Shown here one piece after another: positions 9,892 to 21,872 of a DNA stretch of 64,000 nt (positions are counted from its first letter, which is position 1; every line of letters starts with the position of its first letter). The translations under genes were made by a program, and so were the position numbers. The DNA is from Deltaproteobacteria bacterium (lineage in GTDB: Bacteria; Myxococcota_A; UBA9042; PHBI01), in the NCBI GenBank assembly GCA_020632715.1, contig JACKFA010000001.1:1302001-1366000 (forward strand), written 5' to 3'. The notes below the pieces were generated by a model that worked only from the letters and a program-made list of their open reading frames with translations, had not been told where the DNA came from and did not search any database.

Positions 9892-9907
9892 TGTGCCTTT
9901 TGGCACA
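9892..9907 (+). promoter_or_regulatory. Perfect palindrome upstream of the PFOR promoter (possible activator site)
   Basis: TGTGCC-TTTT-GGCACA is a perfect 6+4+6 inverted repeat. It lies about 95 bp upstream of the start point predicted from the sigma-54-like element at 9962-9977, the usual distance for an enhancer-binding-protein site. Binding is inferred from sequence only. Confidence 0.4.
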
Positions 9908-9961
9908 CCCGCGCGCCGCGCGGGTTCGCCGAACCGACCGAAGATCCAGCCGAAAGCCCCA

Positions 9962-9977
9962 TGGCACGCGCCATGCT
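9962..9977 (+). promoter_or_regulatory. Sigma-54-like -24/-12 promoter for nifJ
   Basis: TGGCACG-CGCC-ATGCT matches the sigma-54 consensus TGGCACG-N4-TTGCT with one mismatch (A for the first T of the -12 box). GG and GC are at the required spacing. The predicted start point near 9988 leaves a leader of about 80 nt before the nifJ ATG at 10067. Confidence 0.5.
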
Positions 9978-10066
9978 CTGCCCCCGGTCGCGCGTCGCGC
10001 GCCGCCGGCCCGGCCTGACCTCGCCGACGTGGTCCCCAGCACACGGACGACGAGGAGACAGCGCCC

Positions 10067-13659
<3,593 letters not shown>

Positions 13660-13663
<4 letters not shown>

Positions 13664-14664
13664 GCGGCATCGACCTCACCACGAAGTACCTGGGGCTCGA
13701 GCTGTCGTCGCCGCTCGTGGCGTCGGCGTCGCCGCTCTCGCGCGACATCGACAACCTGAAGCGGCTCGAGGACGCAGGCGCGGCCGCGGTCGTGATGCAC
13801 TCGCTCTTCGAGGAGCAGCTGACGATCGAGAGCCACGACCTCGACCACCACCTCTTCCACGGGGCGGAGCAGTTCGCGGAGGCGCTGTCGTACTTCCCGG
13901 ACATGGCGACGTACGGGCTCGGGCCGGACCAGTACCTCGAGCACCTCGCGAAGGCGAAGGCGGCGCTCGGGGTGCCGGTCATCGCGAGCCTGAACGGGAT
14001 CTCGTCGGGCGGGTGGATCGACTTCGCGAAGGAGCTCGAGGCCGCGGGCGCCGACGCGCTCGAGCTGAACACGTACTTCATCGCGACGGACCTCGACGTC
14101 TCCGGGGCGGAGGTCGAGGCGATGTACCGGGACCTCGTGCGCGACGTGAAGGCGACGGTGAAGATCCCGGTGGCGGTGAAGCTGTCGCACTTCTTCAGCT
14201 CGATCCCGCACTTCTGTAGCGGCCTCGACGAGCTCGGCGTGGACGGGCTCGTGATGTTCAACCGCTTCTACCAGCCGGACTTCGACCTCGAGCGGCTCGA
14301 GGTGGTGCCGCGGCTCACGCTCTCGAGCCCGCACGAGCTGCTCCTGCGGCTCCACTGGGTGGCGATCCTGGCGGGGCGCATCGACGCCGACATGGCGGTG
14401 ACGGGCGGCGTGCACACGGCGACGGACGTCGTGAAGGCGATGATGGCGGGGGCGAAGGTGGCGATGATGACGTCGGCGCTGCTCGCGCACGGCATCGCGC
14501 ACCTCGGGCACGTGAAGGCGGCGCTCGAGCGGTGGCTCGTGGAGCACGAGTACCCGTCGATCCGCCTCATGCAGGGGAGCATGAGCCAGCGGAAGGTGGC
14601 GGAGCCGGCGGCCTTCGAGCGGGCGAACTACATGAAGGTGCTGCGCGCGGGCATCTGGCGCTGA
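13660..14664 (+). CDS. Dihydroorotate dehydrogenase-like protein
   Basis: A 334-residue FMN-binding TIM-barrel protein of the DHOD-like/PyrD class (LTTKYLGLELSSPLVASASP, GVPVIASLNGISSGGW, ELNTYF, VAVKLSHFF, and the phosphate-binding TGGVHTATDVVKAMMAGAKV). It starts at GTG in a GTGA overlap with the nifJ stop. This DHOD-like gene is found beside nifJ in many bacteria, where its exact reaction is unsettled; it is not a complete pyrimidine pathway gene by context. A clear terminator follows within 3 nt of the stop, closing a two-gene operon. Confidence 0.9.
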
Positions 14665-14666
14665 GC

Positions 14667-14707
14667 AGGCCCGCGGAGCGGCCGCGCGGCGTGGGGTGGG
14701 CCTTTTT
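14667..14707 (+). terminator. Intrinsic terminator of the nifJ operon
   Basis: AGGCCC (14667-14672) pairs with GGGCCT (14698-14703), with further GC pairing possible inside, followed by TTTTT (14703-14707). It lies 3 nt after the stop of the DHOD-like gene. Confidence 0.7.
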
Positions 14708-14755
14708 ACACAGCGTTGATGCGCGGCGGTCGCGGCGCGCGCGCATCATCGCCCC

Positions 14756-15691
14756 ATGCTCACGCCCGCCTCCCTGCTCCTCGTCGCCGCCCTCTTCGTC
14801 GCCGCGCCCCCCGCGCGGGCAGCCGACGCCGCGCTCCCGCTCGTGGTGATCCGCGAGGCCCCCGCCTGCGCCGTGCTCGTCGACGGGGAGCCGCTCGCCG
14901 CCAGCGAGACGTCCGTCGCGCCCGGCCTCCACCACGTCGGCGTGGTCTGCACGGTGCGGGCGCCCCCGCGGACGGAGGTGGTCCAGGGGCCGTTCGCGGA
15001 GGTGCCGGCGCCGGGGCGGCTCGTCGTCCTGCGTCGCGACGTCTTCGTCGCCGTGCCGGCGGGCTCGGGCGGCGCGGTCGTCGACCTGCGCGGCGTCTTC
15101 TCCCACCCGGCGGGGCGGCCGAATATCGCGCGCAAAGGGCCCGAACCGAGGCTCGTCGTGGTCGTGCCGCGCGACGCCGGCGAGCAACGGCGGCGCCCGG
15201 ACTGGCCGTGGTGCGTGCTCTCGCTCCTCCCGCGCGCCGACGGAGAGCCGCGCGCGATGATGATGCCCCTCTCGCACCGCGGCCCGAACGACGTGCCCGT
15301 CCCCGTCGGCGCGACGGCGCTGACCGTCATCGAGGGCAGCACCGGCTCGCGCTGGATGACGCCCCTCGACCCGGGCGAGCTGCCGGCGGCCGTCGTGGTC
15401 GACTTCGACGCGTCGCGAACCGCGACGGCGGCCGCGCGAGCGGCGCTGAGTCTCGCGCCGGCCCCGCCGATGGAGGCGCGGGTCGAGCTCCGGGCGTGTC
15501 TCGGGCGCGCCAGGTGGGAGCGCGTCCGCGGCGTGAGCGGGTCGGGGCCGTACTGCGCGCCCGCGGCGCCGGCCCTCGCCGTCGAGACGACCGACTACGG
15601 GAAGCCGTACGACTGGCTCATCCCGGTCGGGGGCGCGCTCCGCACGTACCACGCCGACTCGCTCGACGAGCGCGGGGCAGCGGCACCCTGA
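14756..15691 (+). CDS. Secreted hypothetical protein (311 aa)
   Basis: The N-terminus is a classical Sec signal peptide (hydrophobic core LLLVAALFVAA, cleavage around PARA-ADA). The mature part has about seven Cys and several PEGA-like or beta-rich segments (VLVDGEPLAASETSVAPGLHHVGVVC is typical of a PEGA repeat). No catalytic motif is seen. It is predicted to be periplasmic or surface-exposed. No good Shine-Dalgarno precedes the ATG, which may mean a leaderless or weakly translated message. It faces the sqr gene tail to tail, and a repeat half-element fills the gap. Confidence 0.65.
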   Translation: MLTPASLLLVAALFVAAPPARAADAALPLVVIREAPACAVLVDGEPLAASETSVAPGLHHVGVVCTVRAPPRTEVVQGPFAEVPAPGRLVVLRRDVFVAVPAGSGGAVVDLRGVFSHPAGRPNIARKGPEPRLVVVVPRDAGEQRRRPDWPWCVLSLLPRADGEPRAMMMPLSHRGPNDVPVPVGATALTVIEGSTGSRWMTPLDPGELPAAVVVDFDASRTATAAARAALSLAPAPPMEARVELRACLGRARWERVRGVSGSGPYCAPAAPALAVETTDYGKPYDWLIPVGGALRTYHADSLDERGAAAP

Positions 15692-15695
15692 ACGC

Positions 15696-15749
15696 GGCAG
15701 CCGGTGAGGAGGCCGGCGGTGAACGGCTCCAGCTGCTTGCGCGCCGTAA

Positions 15750-15750
<1 letters not shown>
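15696..15750 (+). repeat. Half copy of an interspersed palindromic repeat
   Basis: These 55 bp match 58803-58857 with a single mismatch (54/55). At 58695-58857 the same sequence forms one arm of a long palindrome; here only the right arm is present. It ends at the first base of the sqr stop codon. Confidence 0.8.
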
Positions 15751-16940
<1,190 letters not shown>

Positions 16941-16961
16941 GGCGTCATCCTCGGCAGGGGT

Positions 16962-17714
16962 TCAGGGGAGGTGGGGGAGCTTGAGCTGGTCCTGCGCGCC
17001 GGGCAGGGCCGCCGGCCCGCCCTCGAGGCGGTGGCCGAAGGCGCCGGCGAAGCGCACGAGGAAGTCGGTGGCGCGCTGGAACTCGGGCTTGCGGGAGGCG
17101 CGCCAGAGGGCGAAGAGGCCGGCCCTGCCGGACGGCCCGGCGCTCGCCGCGGCGAGGGCGTGGCTCGCCTGGGAGACGACGGCGAGGGCCTCGGGCGCGA
17201 GGATCCCGGACTCGAGGAGGCCCACGACCTGGGGCGACTCGAGGAGGCCGACGACCTTGCCGGCCGCGAGGAAGGCGTTCCGCACGATGTCCTCGACGCG
17301 GTGCCCGTTGGCCTGGGCCTTCGCGATGAGCTCGTCGACGGTGTCGACGGCGAGCGCGATGAGGCCGGGGATCTGGTCGAGCTGCGCGAGGAGCGGCTCG
17401 AGGCGCGGCAGCTCGTGGACGAGGCCCACGAGGACCTTGAGCGTGCGCGGCTGCGCGAGCTGGATGACGAGGTCGCCGAGGGACGCGAGGGCGGCGTCGA
17501 CGTCGACGCCCTGGTCCTGCGCCTGGCGGACCTTCTCGTCGATGACGTCGGTCATCATCGCGCCGAGCCCGGGCAAGTTGTCGCTGGCTGTCGCGAGGAG
17601 GTCGAGGCGGCGCTCCATGCGGTCGAGGCGCGCGAGGATCTCCTCGAGCAGCGCCGTCTGCGAGCGGAGCGGTGGTGGGCTCGTGGGCGGGCCCGAGGTC
17701 GGGATCGAGGTCAT
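16962..17714 (-). CDS. DUF1641-like protein, SQR operon partner
   Basis: A 250-residue, mostly helical soluble protein. Heptad-like residues near 20-40 (LLEEILARLDRMERRLDLL) suggest a short coiled coil, and repeated leucine-rich helices with 'LLESPQVVGLLESG' resemble DUF1641 proteins, which commonly accompany SQR or formate-dehydrogenase-type oxidoreductases. The start at 17714 is chosen because GGAGG sits 7 nt before this ATG; an open upstream extension to 17879 has no Shine-Dalgarno and is Arg-rich. The function within sulfide oxidation is not established. Confidence 0.7.
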   Translation of the reverse strand: MTSIPTSGPPTSPPPLRSQTALLEEILARLDRMERRLDLLATASDNLPGLGAMMTDVIDEKVRQAQDQGVDVDAALASLGDLVIQLAQPRTLKVLVGLVHELPRLEPLLAQLDQIPGLIALAVDTVDELIAKAQANGHRVEDIVRNAFLAAGKVVGLLESPQVVGLLESGILAPEALAVVSQASHALAAASAGPSGRAGLFALWRASRKPEFQRATDFLVRFAGAFGHRLEGGPAALPGAQDQLKLPHLP

Positions 17715-17767
17715 GGGGCGGCCTCCGAGGCTCTGCCGTGACGGGGTGCGAGCGTGCGGGGGGCCAA

Positions 17768-17783
17768 AGCACATGGCGTGCCA
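17768..17783 (-). promoter_or_regulatory. Sigma-54-like promoter for the DUF1641-sqr operon
   Basis: Read on the minus strand: TGGCACG-CCAT-GTGCT, one mismatch from the sigma-54 -24/-12 consensus with exact spacing. The predicted start point is near 17756, about 42 nt before the ATG at 17714. It pairs with the GTTTCA array 95-150 bp upstream. Confidence 0.55.
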
Positions 17784-17862
17784 CCGGCCGTGGCGGGCGC
17801 GGGCGTCGGGCGAGGCGCGGCCGCGGCGCGGTTTCGCGGGCGTTGCGGCGTCGCGGCGGGGC

Positions 17863-17917
17863 GTTTCACGACGTTTCATGCGGCGCCGTGGCGTTTCACT
17901 GTTTCAACGCCTGAAAC
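17863..17917. promoter_or_regulatory. Phased GTTTCA array with palindrome (candidate enhancer-binding site)
   Basis: GTTTCA occurs at 17863, 17873, 17893 and 17901, with the inverted TGAAAC at 17912. The last two form GTTTCA-ACGCC-TGAAAC (17901-17917). The first three are spaced 10 and 20 bp apart, one and two helical turns. The array lies about 105-160 bp upstream of the predicted sqr-operon start point, where activators of sigma-54 promoters bind. It could also serve the divergent gene at 18004. Confidence 0.5.
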
Positions 17918-18003
17918 GTCGGTTCGCCGGCGTCGAGGTCGCTTCCCGCCGCCGCGGGCCCGGGCTATGCTGGCCGTGGAAGACGCCGTCCAGGAGGCCG
18001 CCG

Positions 18004-18288
18004 ATGTCGCTCCCGCCGTCCGAGTACACGAAGCTGAAGGCGTTCCGGGACCTGATCGCGAAGACCGTCGACCGGCTCGGTCAGGCGCAGTCCCAGGGCA
18101 CGCTCGCCCAGGCCGCGAACGACTCGGCCGCGAGCTGGGACGGGGTCGACGGCGACTTCGCGGGCGTCCTGCGCGGCGTCGCGAACAACGTCTGGCAGGG
18201 CTCCTTCGCCCAGGTGCGCCCCACGGTGCAGGCCATCATCGGCCACCTCCAGGGGCAGCTGAAGGACATCGACGCCCAGCTCCGATAG
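18004..18288 (+). CDS. Small helical hypothetical protein (94 aa)
   Basis: ATG with GGAGG 7 nt upstream. The product is short, acidic to neutral and almost wholly helical, without a signal peptide. A central SWDG (W45-x-G47) lies between two predicted helices, reminiscent of WXG100-type proteins in size and layout only. No ESX secretion genes are seen nearby, so the resemblance may be fortuitous. It is divergent from the sqr operon and may share the regulatory region between them. Confidence 0.55.
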   Translation: MSLPPSEYTKLKAFRDLIAKTVDRLGQAQSQGTLAQAANDSAASWDGVDGDFAGVLRGVANNVWQGSFAQVRPTVQAIIGHLQGQLKDIDAQLR

Positions 18289-18305
18289 CTTGGTGGTGAT
18301 CCAGG

Positions 18306-18503
18306 GCCGCGTGGAACGTGACCACGGAGACACGGAGACACGGAGGAGGTGGGGAGGGCGGCGCGCTGCGTCTGAGGCCGGCGGCACTGGGCTCGGGTTC
18401 CGGGGCCGCGTGGAACGTGACCACGGAGACACGGAGACACGGAGGAGGCGGGGAGGAGGCGCGCTGCGTCTTAGGGCTGGAGCTCGGGCCCGGCCGCCAC
18501 AGG
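18306..18503 (+). repeat. Two tandem 99-bp repeat units (CCACGGAGACACGGAG family)
   Basis: The segment starting GCCGCGTGGAACGTGACCAC at 18306 recurs at 18405 with a period of 99 bp. Both contain two ACGGAGAC units, a GGGGAGG stretch and GCGCGCTGCGTCT. The second unit fades out before 18520. The gap between the genes at 18288 and 18520 is almost wholly made of these two units. Confidence 0.85.
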
Positions 18504-18519
18504 AGCCTACTCGGTCAAA

Positions 18520-19065
18520 TCAGGCGAGGCGCATGCCGTGCGCGCTGAGCGCCTGCTCGAACGCGGCGAAGTCGCCGCTCTCGGTCGCGGCCTCGCGGAG
18601 CTCGCCCGCGTCGTCGTCGTCGTAGGCCGTGAGCGCCACGTGGAAGAAGTGCACCTCCTCCGACGCCTCGGCCTGCCACGAGAGCGTGCAGAACACGCCC
18701 GCGCCCTGCCACGCGACGCCGACGACGGCGCCGTCGCGCTCCACGCGGCGCGGGCCGCCCTCGAGGTCGTAGATCTCGGTCTCGTCGTGGGTCAGGTCGT
18801 ACCCCGCCTCGACGAGACGCCGCGCGAAGTCCTCGAAGTCGTCGCTCGCGAGCACCAACTCCCGCAGCCGGTGCTCGTGCTCCGGGCTCCGCGACGCCGC
18901 GTGCAGCCACGGGTGCTCCGGCGGCGTCCAGCCCGACTCGGGCGGCGGCGCCACCGACAGGAGCTGGCCCGGGCGGCTCTCGATGGCGAGCACGAGCTCC
19001 GTGCCCGCGTAGACGTAGTAGCCGCGGACGGCGCGCGCCGCGGTGCGCCAGGCGTCGTGGTCCAC
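18520..19065 (-). CDS. Hypothetical protein coupled to the metallopeptidase-like cargo (immunity or chaperone candidate)
   Basis: A 181-residue acidic protein (clusters such as YDDDDAGE), no signal peptide, mixed alpha/beta, with many Trp/Phe in its C-terminal half. The start is taken at GTG 19065, one nucleotide after the stop of the 682-aa gene upstream, so translation is almost certainly coupled; an open extension to 19146 overlaps that gene and is pure Arg/Pro low complexity. Small acidic proteins encoded directly after a toxin-like gene are often immunity proteins or secretion chaperones. That role is inference from position alone. Confidence 0.6.
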   Translation of the reverse strand: MDHDAWRTAARAVRGYYVYAGTELVLAIESRPGQLLSVAPPPESGWTPPEHPWLHAASRSPEHEHRLRELVLASDDFEDFARRLVEAGYDLTHDETEIYDLEGGPRRVERDGAVVGVAWQGAGVFCTLSWQAEASEEVHFFHVALTAYDDDDAGELREAATESGDFAAFEQALSAHGMRLA

Positions 19066-19066
19066 G

Positions 19067-21115
19067 CTACTTGTCCTGCACGAGGCCGATGACGCCCGAG
19101 CCGGTCGGCGGCACCGGCGGGGTCTTCGTCGGCGCGGTGGTGCCACCCGTCGGCGGCGTCGGCGTCGGGGTCGTCCCGCCCGTCGGGGCCGTCGTCGGCG
19201 CGGTCGTCCCGCTCGGCGTCGGCGTCGGCGTCGCCTTCTTCTTCTCCTCCTCCTCCTGCTTCTTCCGCGCCGCCCGCGGGTTCACGTTCTTGAGCTCGGT
19301 GCTCGAGCACACCTTGCTCAGGATCGCGGCGAGGCCCGGCTCGTTCGTCGTGACCCAGCTGCGGCCGTTGTTCCGCTTGTTGCTCGTGTACGGGTCCGTG
19401 CCGGTGTTCGTGCCCTGGAACGCGCACCCGGTCTGCGCCCAGTACTCGTAGACCGTCGACGACGAGTAGTTCTCGCTGTCCGTCTTGCCGTCCTTCATGA
19501 GGCGCGGCCCGTCCGCCCAGTGCGTCGCGCGCGGCAGCTTCTTCTTCTTGTCGTACTCGGACTGGATGGTCTTGTTGTCGACCGCCGAGAGCCCGAAGTT
19601 GTGGATCGTGTGGAAGAACTCGTGGTTCGTGGTCGAGTAGCCCTCGCAGTAGACGCCCGGGTTGTTCACCACGGCGTCGGCGTCGGTGGGGCCAGCCTTC
19701 CCGGCCTCGTTCGCCTTGGTCGTGCCGTTCTTGATGGCGGTGTCCATGGCGTTCTGGTTCTTCCAGCCCTTGCGGCTGATGCTCTTGTCGAGCTCGCCCA
19801 CGCCGAGCAGGTTCTCCTCGGTGATCGCGGTGTTCTTGCCGCCGAGGCCGCGCACGACGTCCCAGGGGCGCCCGTCGAAGGTGTACGTGCCCTTCTGCTT
19901 GGCGAACTCCGGGAGGTCGGTCATGAGCATCGTCTTCGGCACGATGATGACGCGCGCCTCGTTCGCGAGGAGCCGCCGGATGACGCCCTTGTCCGCGAGC
20001 TGCGAGGTCAGGATCCGGATGGCCTCGGCGCGCGACGCCCCCTTCTCGACCACCGAGTCCGGCGTCCGGAGGATCACGCGGACCGCGAGCTGCGCGCACT
20101 TGTCCGTGTCGAAGCCGATGATGTAGCCGACGAAGACGTTGTCCTTGCCGAGCGACTGCACGACCGACGAGGGGCGGCTGTCGAGGTAGAGGATGGCGTC
20201 GTCGTAGCTGAGCTTCGCGATCTCGGCCGCCGGGAGCACGATCGACGGGTCGGTCTTCCACGCCGGCTCCGGCGTCGTCGGCGTCGTCGGCGTCTCCGTC
20301 GTGGTCGGCGTCGTCGTGGACTCGGGCGCCGTCGTCGTCGTGGGCGTCGTGGTCGTCTCGGGGGTCGTCGGCGTCGGCGTCGTCGGCGTCGTCGTCGACT
20401 CGGTCGTCGGCGACGTGGGCGTCGGCGTGGTCGGCGTCGGCGACGTGGTCGACTCCGACGTCGTGGGCGTCGTGCTCGTCGGCGCCGTCGTGGTCGTGGG
20501 CGTCGTCGGCGTGGGCGTCGTCGGCGTGGGCGTCGTCGGCGTCGGCGTCGGCGTCGTCAGGAGCGGGGGCGCGACGAGCTTCGGGGTCGGCGTCGTCGTC
20601 GGCGTCGTGGGCGTGGTGGTCGTCGGCGGCGTGCTCGTGGAGGTCGGCGCGGTCGTCGTCGGCGTCGACGTCGGCTGCGGCGGCCCGTTCAGCTTGAGGG
20701 ACACCTCGTCGAGCAGGGCCTTCACCGCCGGGCGGCGGTCGTCGTCCTCGTCCTTGTGGTCGAGCCACTCGCCGAGGGCCTTCTGGAGCTGCGCGAGGAG
20801 GCTGGGCTCGTCCTTGGACTTGGCCTTCTGGACCTTGTCGTAGAGCGCCACGACCTTGGTGTAGGTCGACTTCATGATGCGGCTCTTGAGGCTCGGCTTC
20901 GGGAGCGCGCCCGTGAGCTTCGCCTGGACCGGGGCCGTCGGCTCCGGCGGGGGGGCCGTCCGCGACTCGGCCGCGCCCGGCTCGAGCCAGCTCGTCGCCG
21001 CCGCGAACTCCATGCCGCGCAGCGGCGCGGACGCGGTCGTCGCCTGCTTCTCCTCGCCCCCGCCGCCCGACTTCTCGGGCTTCGTCTTCGCCTGCACCTG
21101 CGACCGAACGACCAT
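19067..21115 (-). CDS. Cargo-like protein 1: VQxK leader, Thr/Pro linker, HExxH metallopeptidase domain
   Basis: 682 residues, start ATG 21115 with GGAG upstream. The leader carries VQAK (7-10), L-x-G-x-x-F-x6-L-x-P (L32-P46) and PVQAK (62-66), shared with the genes at 36542 and 50430. A helical segment follows (about 70-145), then a ~150-residue Thr/Pro/Ser/Glu linker, then an alpha/beta domain. H498-E-F-F-H502 and a downstream Y-E557-Y-W-A-Q fit the zinc ligands of a gluzincin-like peptidase of the anthrax-lethal-factor-like (ATLF) type. A second Thr/Pro-rich tail ends the protein. There is no Sec signal, so export would need a dedicated machine. I infer a toxin or effector; substrate and zinc binding are untested. 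Confidence 0.72.
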   Translation of the reverse strand: MVVRSQVQAKTKPEKSGGGGEEKQATTASAPLRGMEFAAATSWLEPGAAESRTAPPPEPTAPVQAKLTGALPKPSLKSRIMKSTYTKVVALYDKVQKAKSKDEPSLLAQLQKALGEWLDHKDEDDDRRPAVKALLDEVSLKLNGPPQPTSTPTTTAPTSTSTPPTTTTPTTPTTTPTPKLVAPPLLTTPTPTPTTPTPTTPTPTTPTTTTAPTSTTPTTSESTTSPTPTTPTPTSPTTESTTTPTTPTPTTPETTTTPTTTTAPESTTTPTTTETPTTPTTPEPAWKTDPSIVLPAAEIAKLSYDDAILYLDSRPSSVVQSLGKDNVFVGYIIGFDTDKCAQLAVRVILRTPDSVVEKGASRAEAIRILTSQLADKGVIRRLLANEARVIIVPKTMLMTDLPEFAKQKGTYTFDGRPWDVVRGLGGKNTAITEENLLGVGELDKSISRKGWKNQNAMDTAIKNGTTKANEAGKAGPTDADAVVNNPGVYCEGYSTTNHEFFHTIHNFGLSAVDNKTIQSEYDKKKKLPRATHWADGPRLMKDGKTDSENYSSSTVYEYWAQTGCAFQGTNTGTDPYTSNKRNNGRSWVTTNEPGLAAILSKVCSSTELKNVNPRAARKKQEEEEKKKATPTPTPSGTTAPTTAPTGGTTPTPTPPTGGTTAPTKTPPVPPTGSGVIGLVQDK

Positions 21116-21298
21116 GCTCACGCTCCGCGAACGGCGGGCGCGCCACGGCCGGACGCCCGGCTCGGCGCTCCCGACCTCTGGTCGGAATTTGGGCCGAAGC
21201 GCACGCCGGGTCAAGCTCCGCGCTGTATCCGTCCGTCTTCACGCCCGCCGAACCCGCGTCGTTGGCCGGCGCGCGCGGGCGATCGCCCGTCCCGCGGC

Positions 21299-21610
21299 CT
21301 ACTCGAGCGTCTTCCGGAGGCGGAGCCAGAAGATGCCGCCGACGCCGGTCACCGTGACGCCGAACGCGAGCATCGGCACCCAGATGCTCGACGGCTCGTC
21401 GGTGTCGTTGGGCGCGGGCACGCAGACGAGGCAGCGGGCGCCGTCGCAGTCGGCCGGGGCGCAGAAGCCGCCGGCGCCGTCGGGCAGGTCGCAGAGGTTG
21501 CCCTGGAACTTGCCGGCGCACTGGGGATCGCCGGTGGCCGCCGCGGCGACGGCCGCCCCGCTCGGGGCGAGGGTGAGCGCGAGGGCGACGGTGGCGGCGA
21601 GGCGAGACAT
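21299..21610 (-). CDS. Small secreted Cys-rich, C-terminally membrane-anchored protein
   Basis: 103 residues. Signal peptide at 1-25 (LAATVALALTLAPSGAAVAAA), then six Cys within about 45 residues (CAGKFQGNLCDLPDGAGGFC, then CDGARCLVC), an acidic spacer and one C-terminal hydrophobic helix ending in RLRK. The order Cys-rich, helix, basic end resembles the tails used for surface anchoring in this phylum, although the helix is not preceded by the usual Gly-Cys. No enzymatic motif is present. It is encoded opposite and just upstream of the collagen-like lipoprotein. Confidence 0.6.
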   Translation of the reverse strand: MSRLAATVALALTLAPSGAAVAAAATGDPQCAGKFQGNLCDLPDGAGGFCAPADCDGARCLVCVPAPNDTDEPSSIWVPMLAFGVTVTGVGGIFWLRLRKTLE

Positions 21611-21872
21611 GACCCGCACCCTTCGCGACCTCGGGCCGGAGGTCAAGCCCGGCGTCACGCGCGGGGGGCTCCGAGCCGCCGGGGGCGCGGGCGTGGGCGC
21701 TCCCGTGCCCGGGGATCGCCCCCGCCCGATCGACGCGTCTCGGCGCCCTTGTGGGGCGCCGAGCGGGCCTGCTATCCTCCCGACGCCGCGCTCCGCCCGA
21801 GCGCTGCGTCCCCACCTGTCGCGCCTGCTCACCATCCAGAATCGGCTCCGGTCTCCGGAGCTCGGAGTCGTC

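Noticed and set aside
20281..20700. Long GTCGTCGGCGTC-type simple repeat on the plus strand, possible Val/Gly-rich gene
   Set aside because: It is the complement of the Thr/Pro/Ser linker of cargo protein 1; the Val/Gly frame has no start context or domain.
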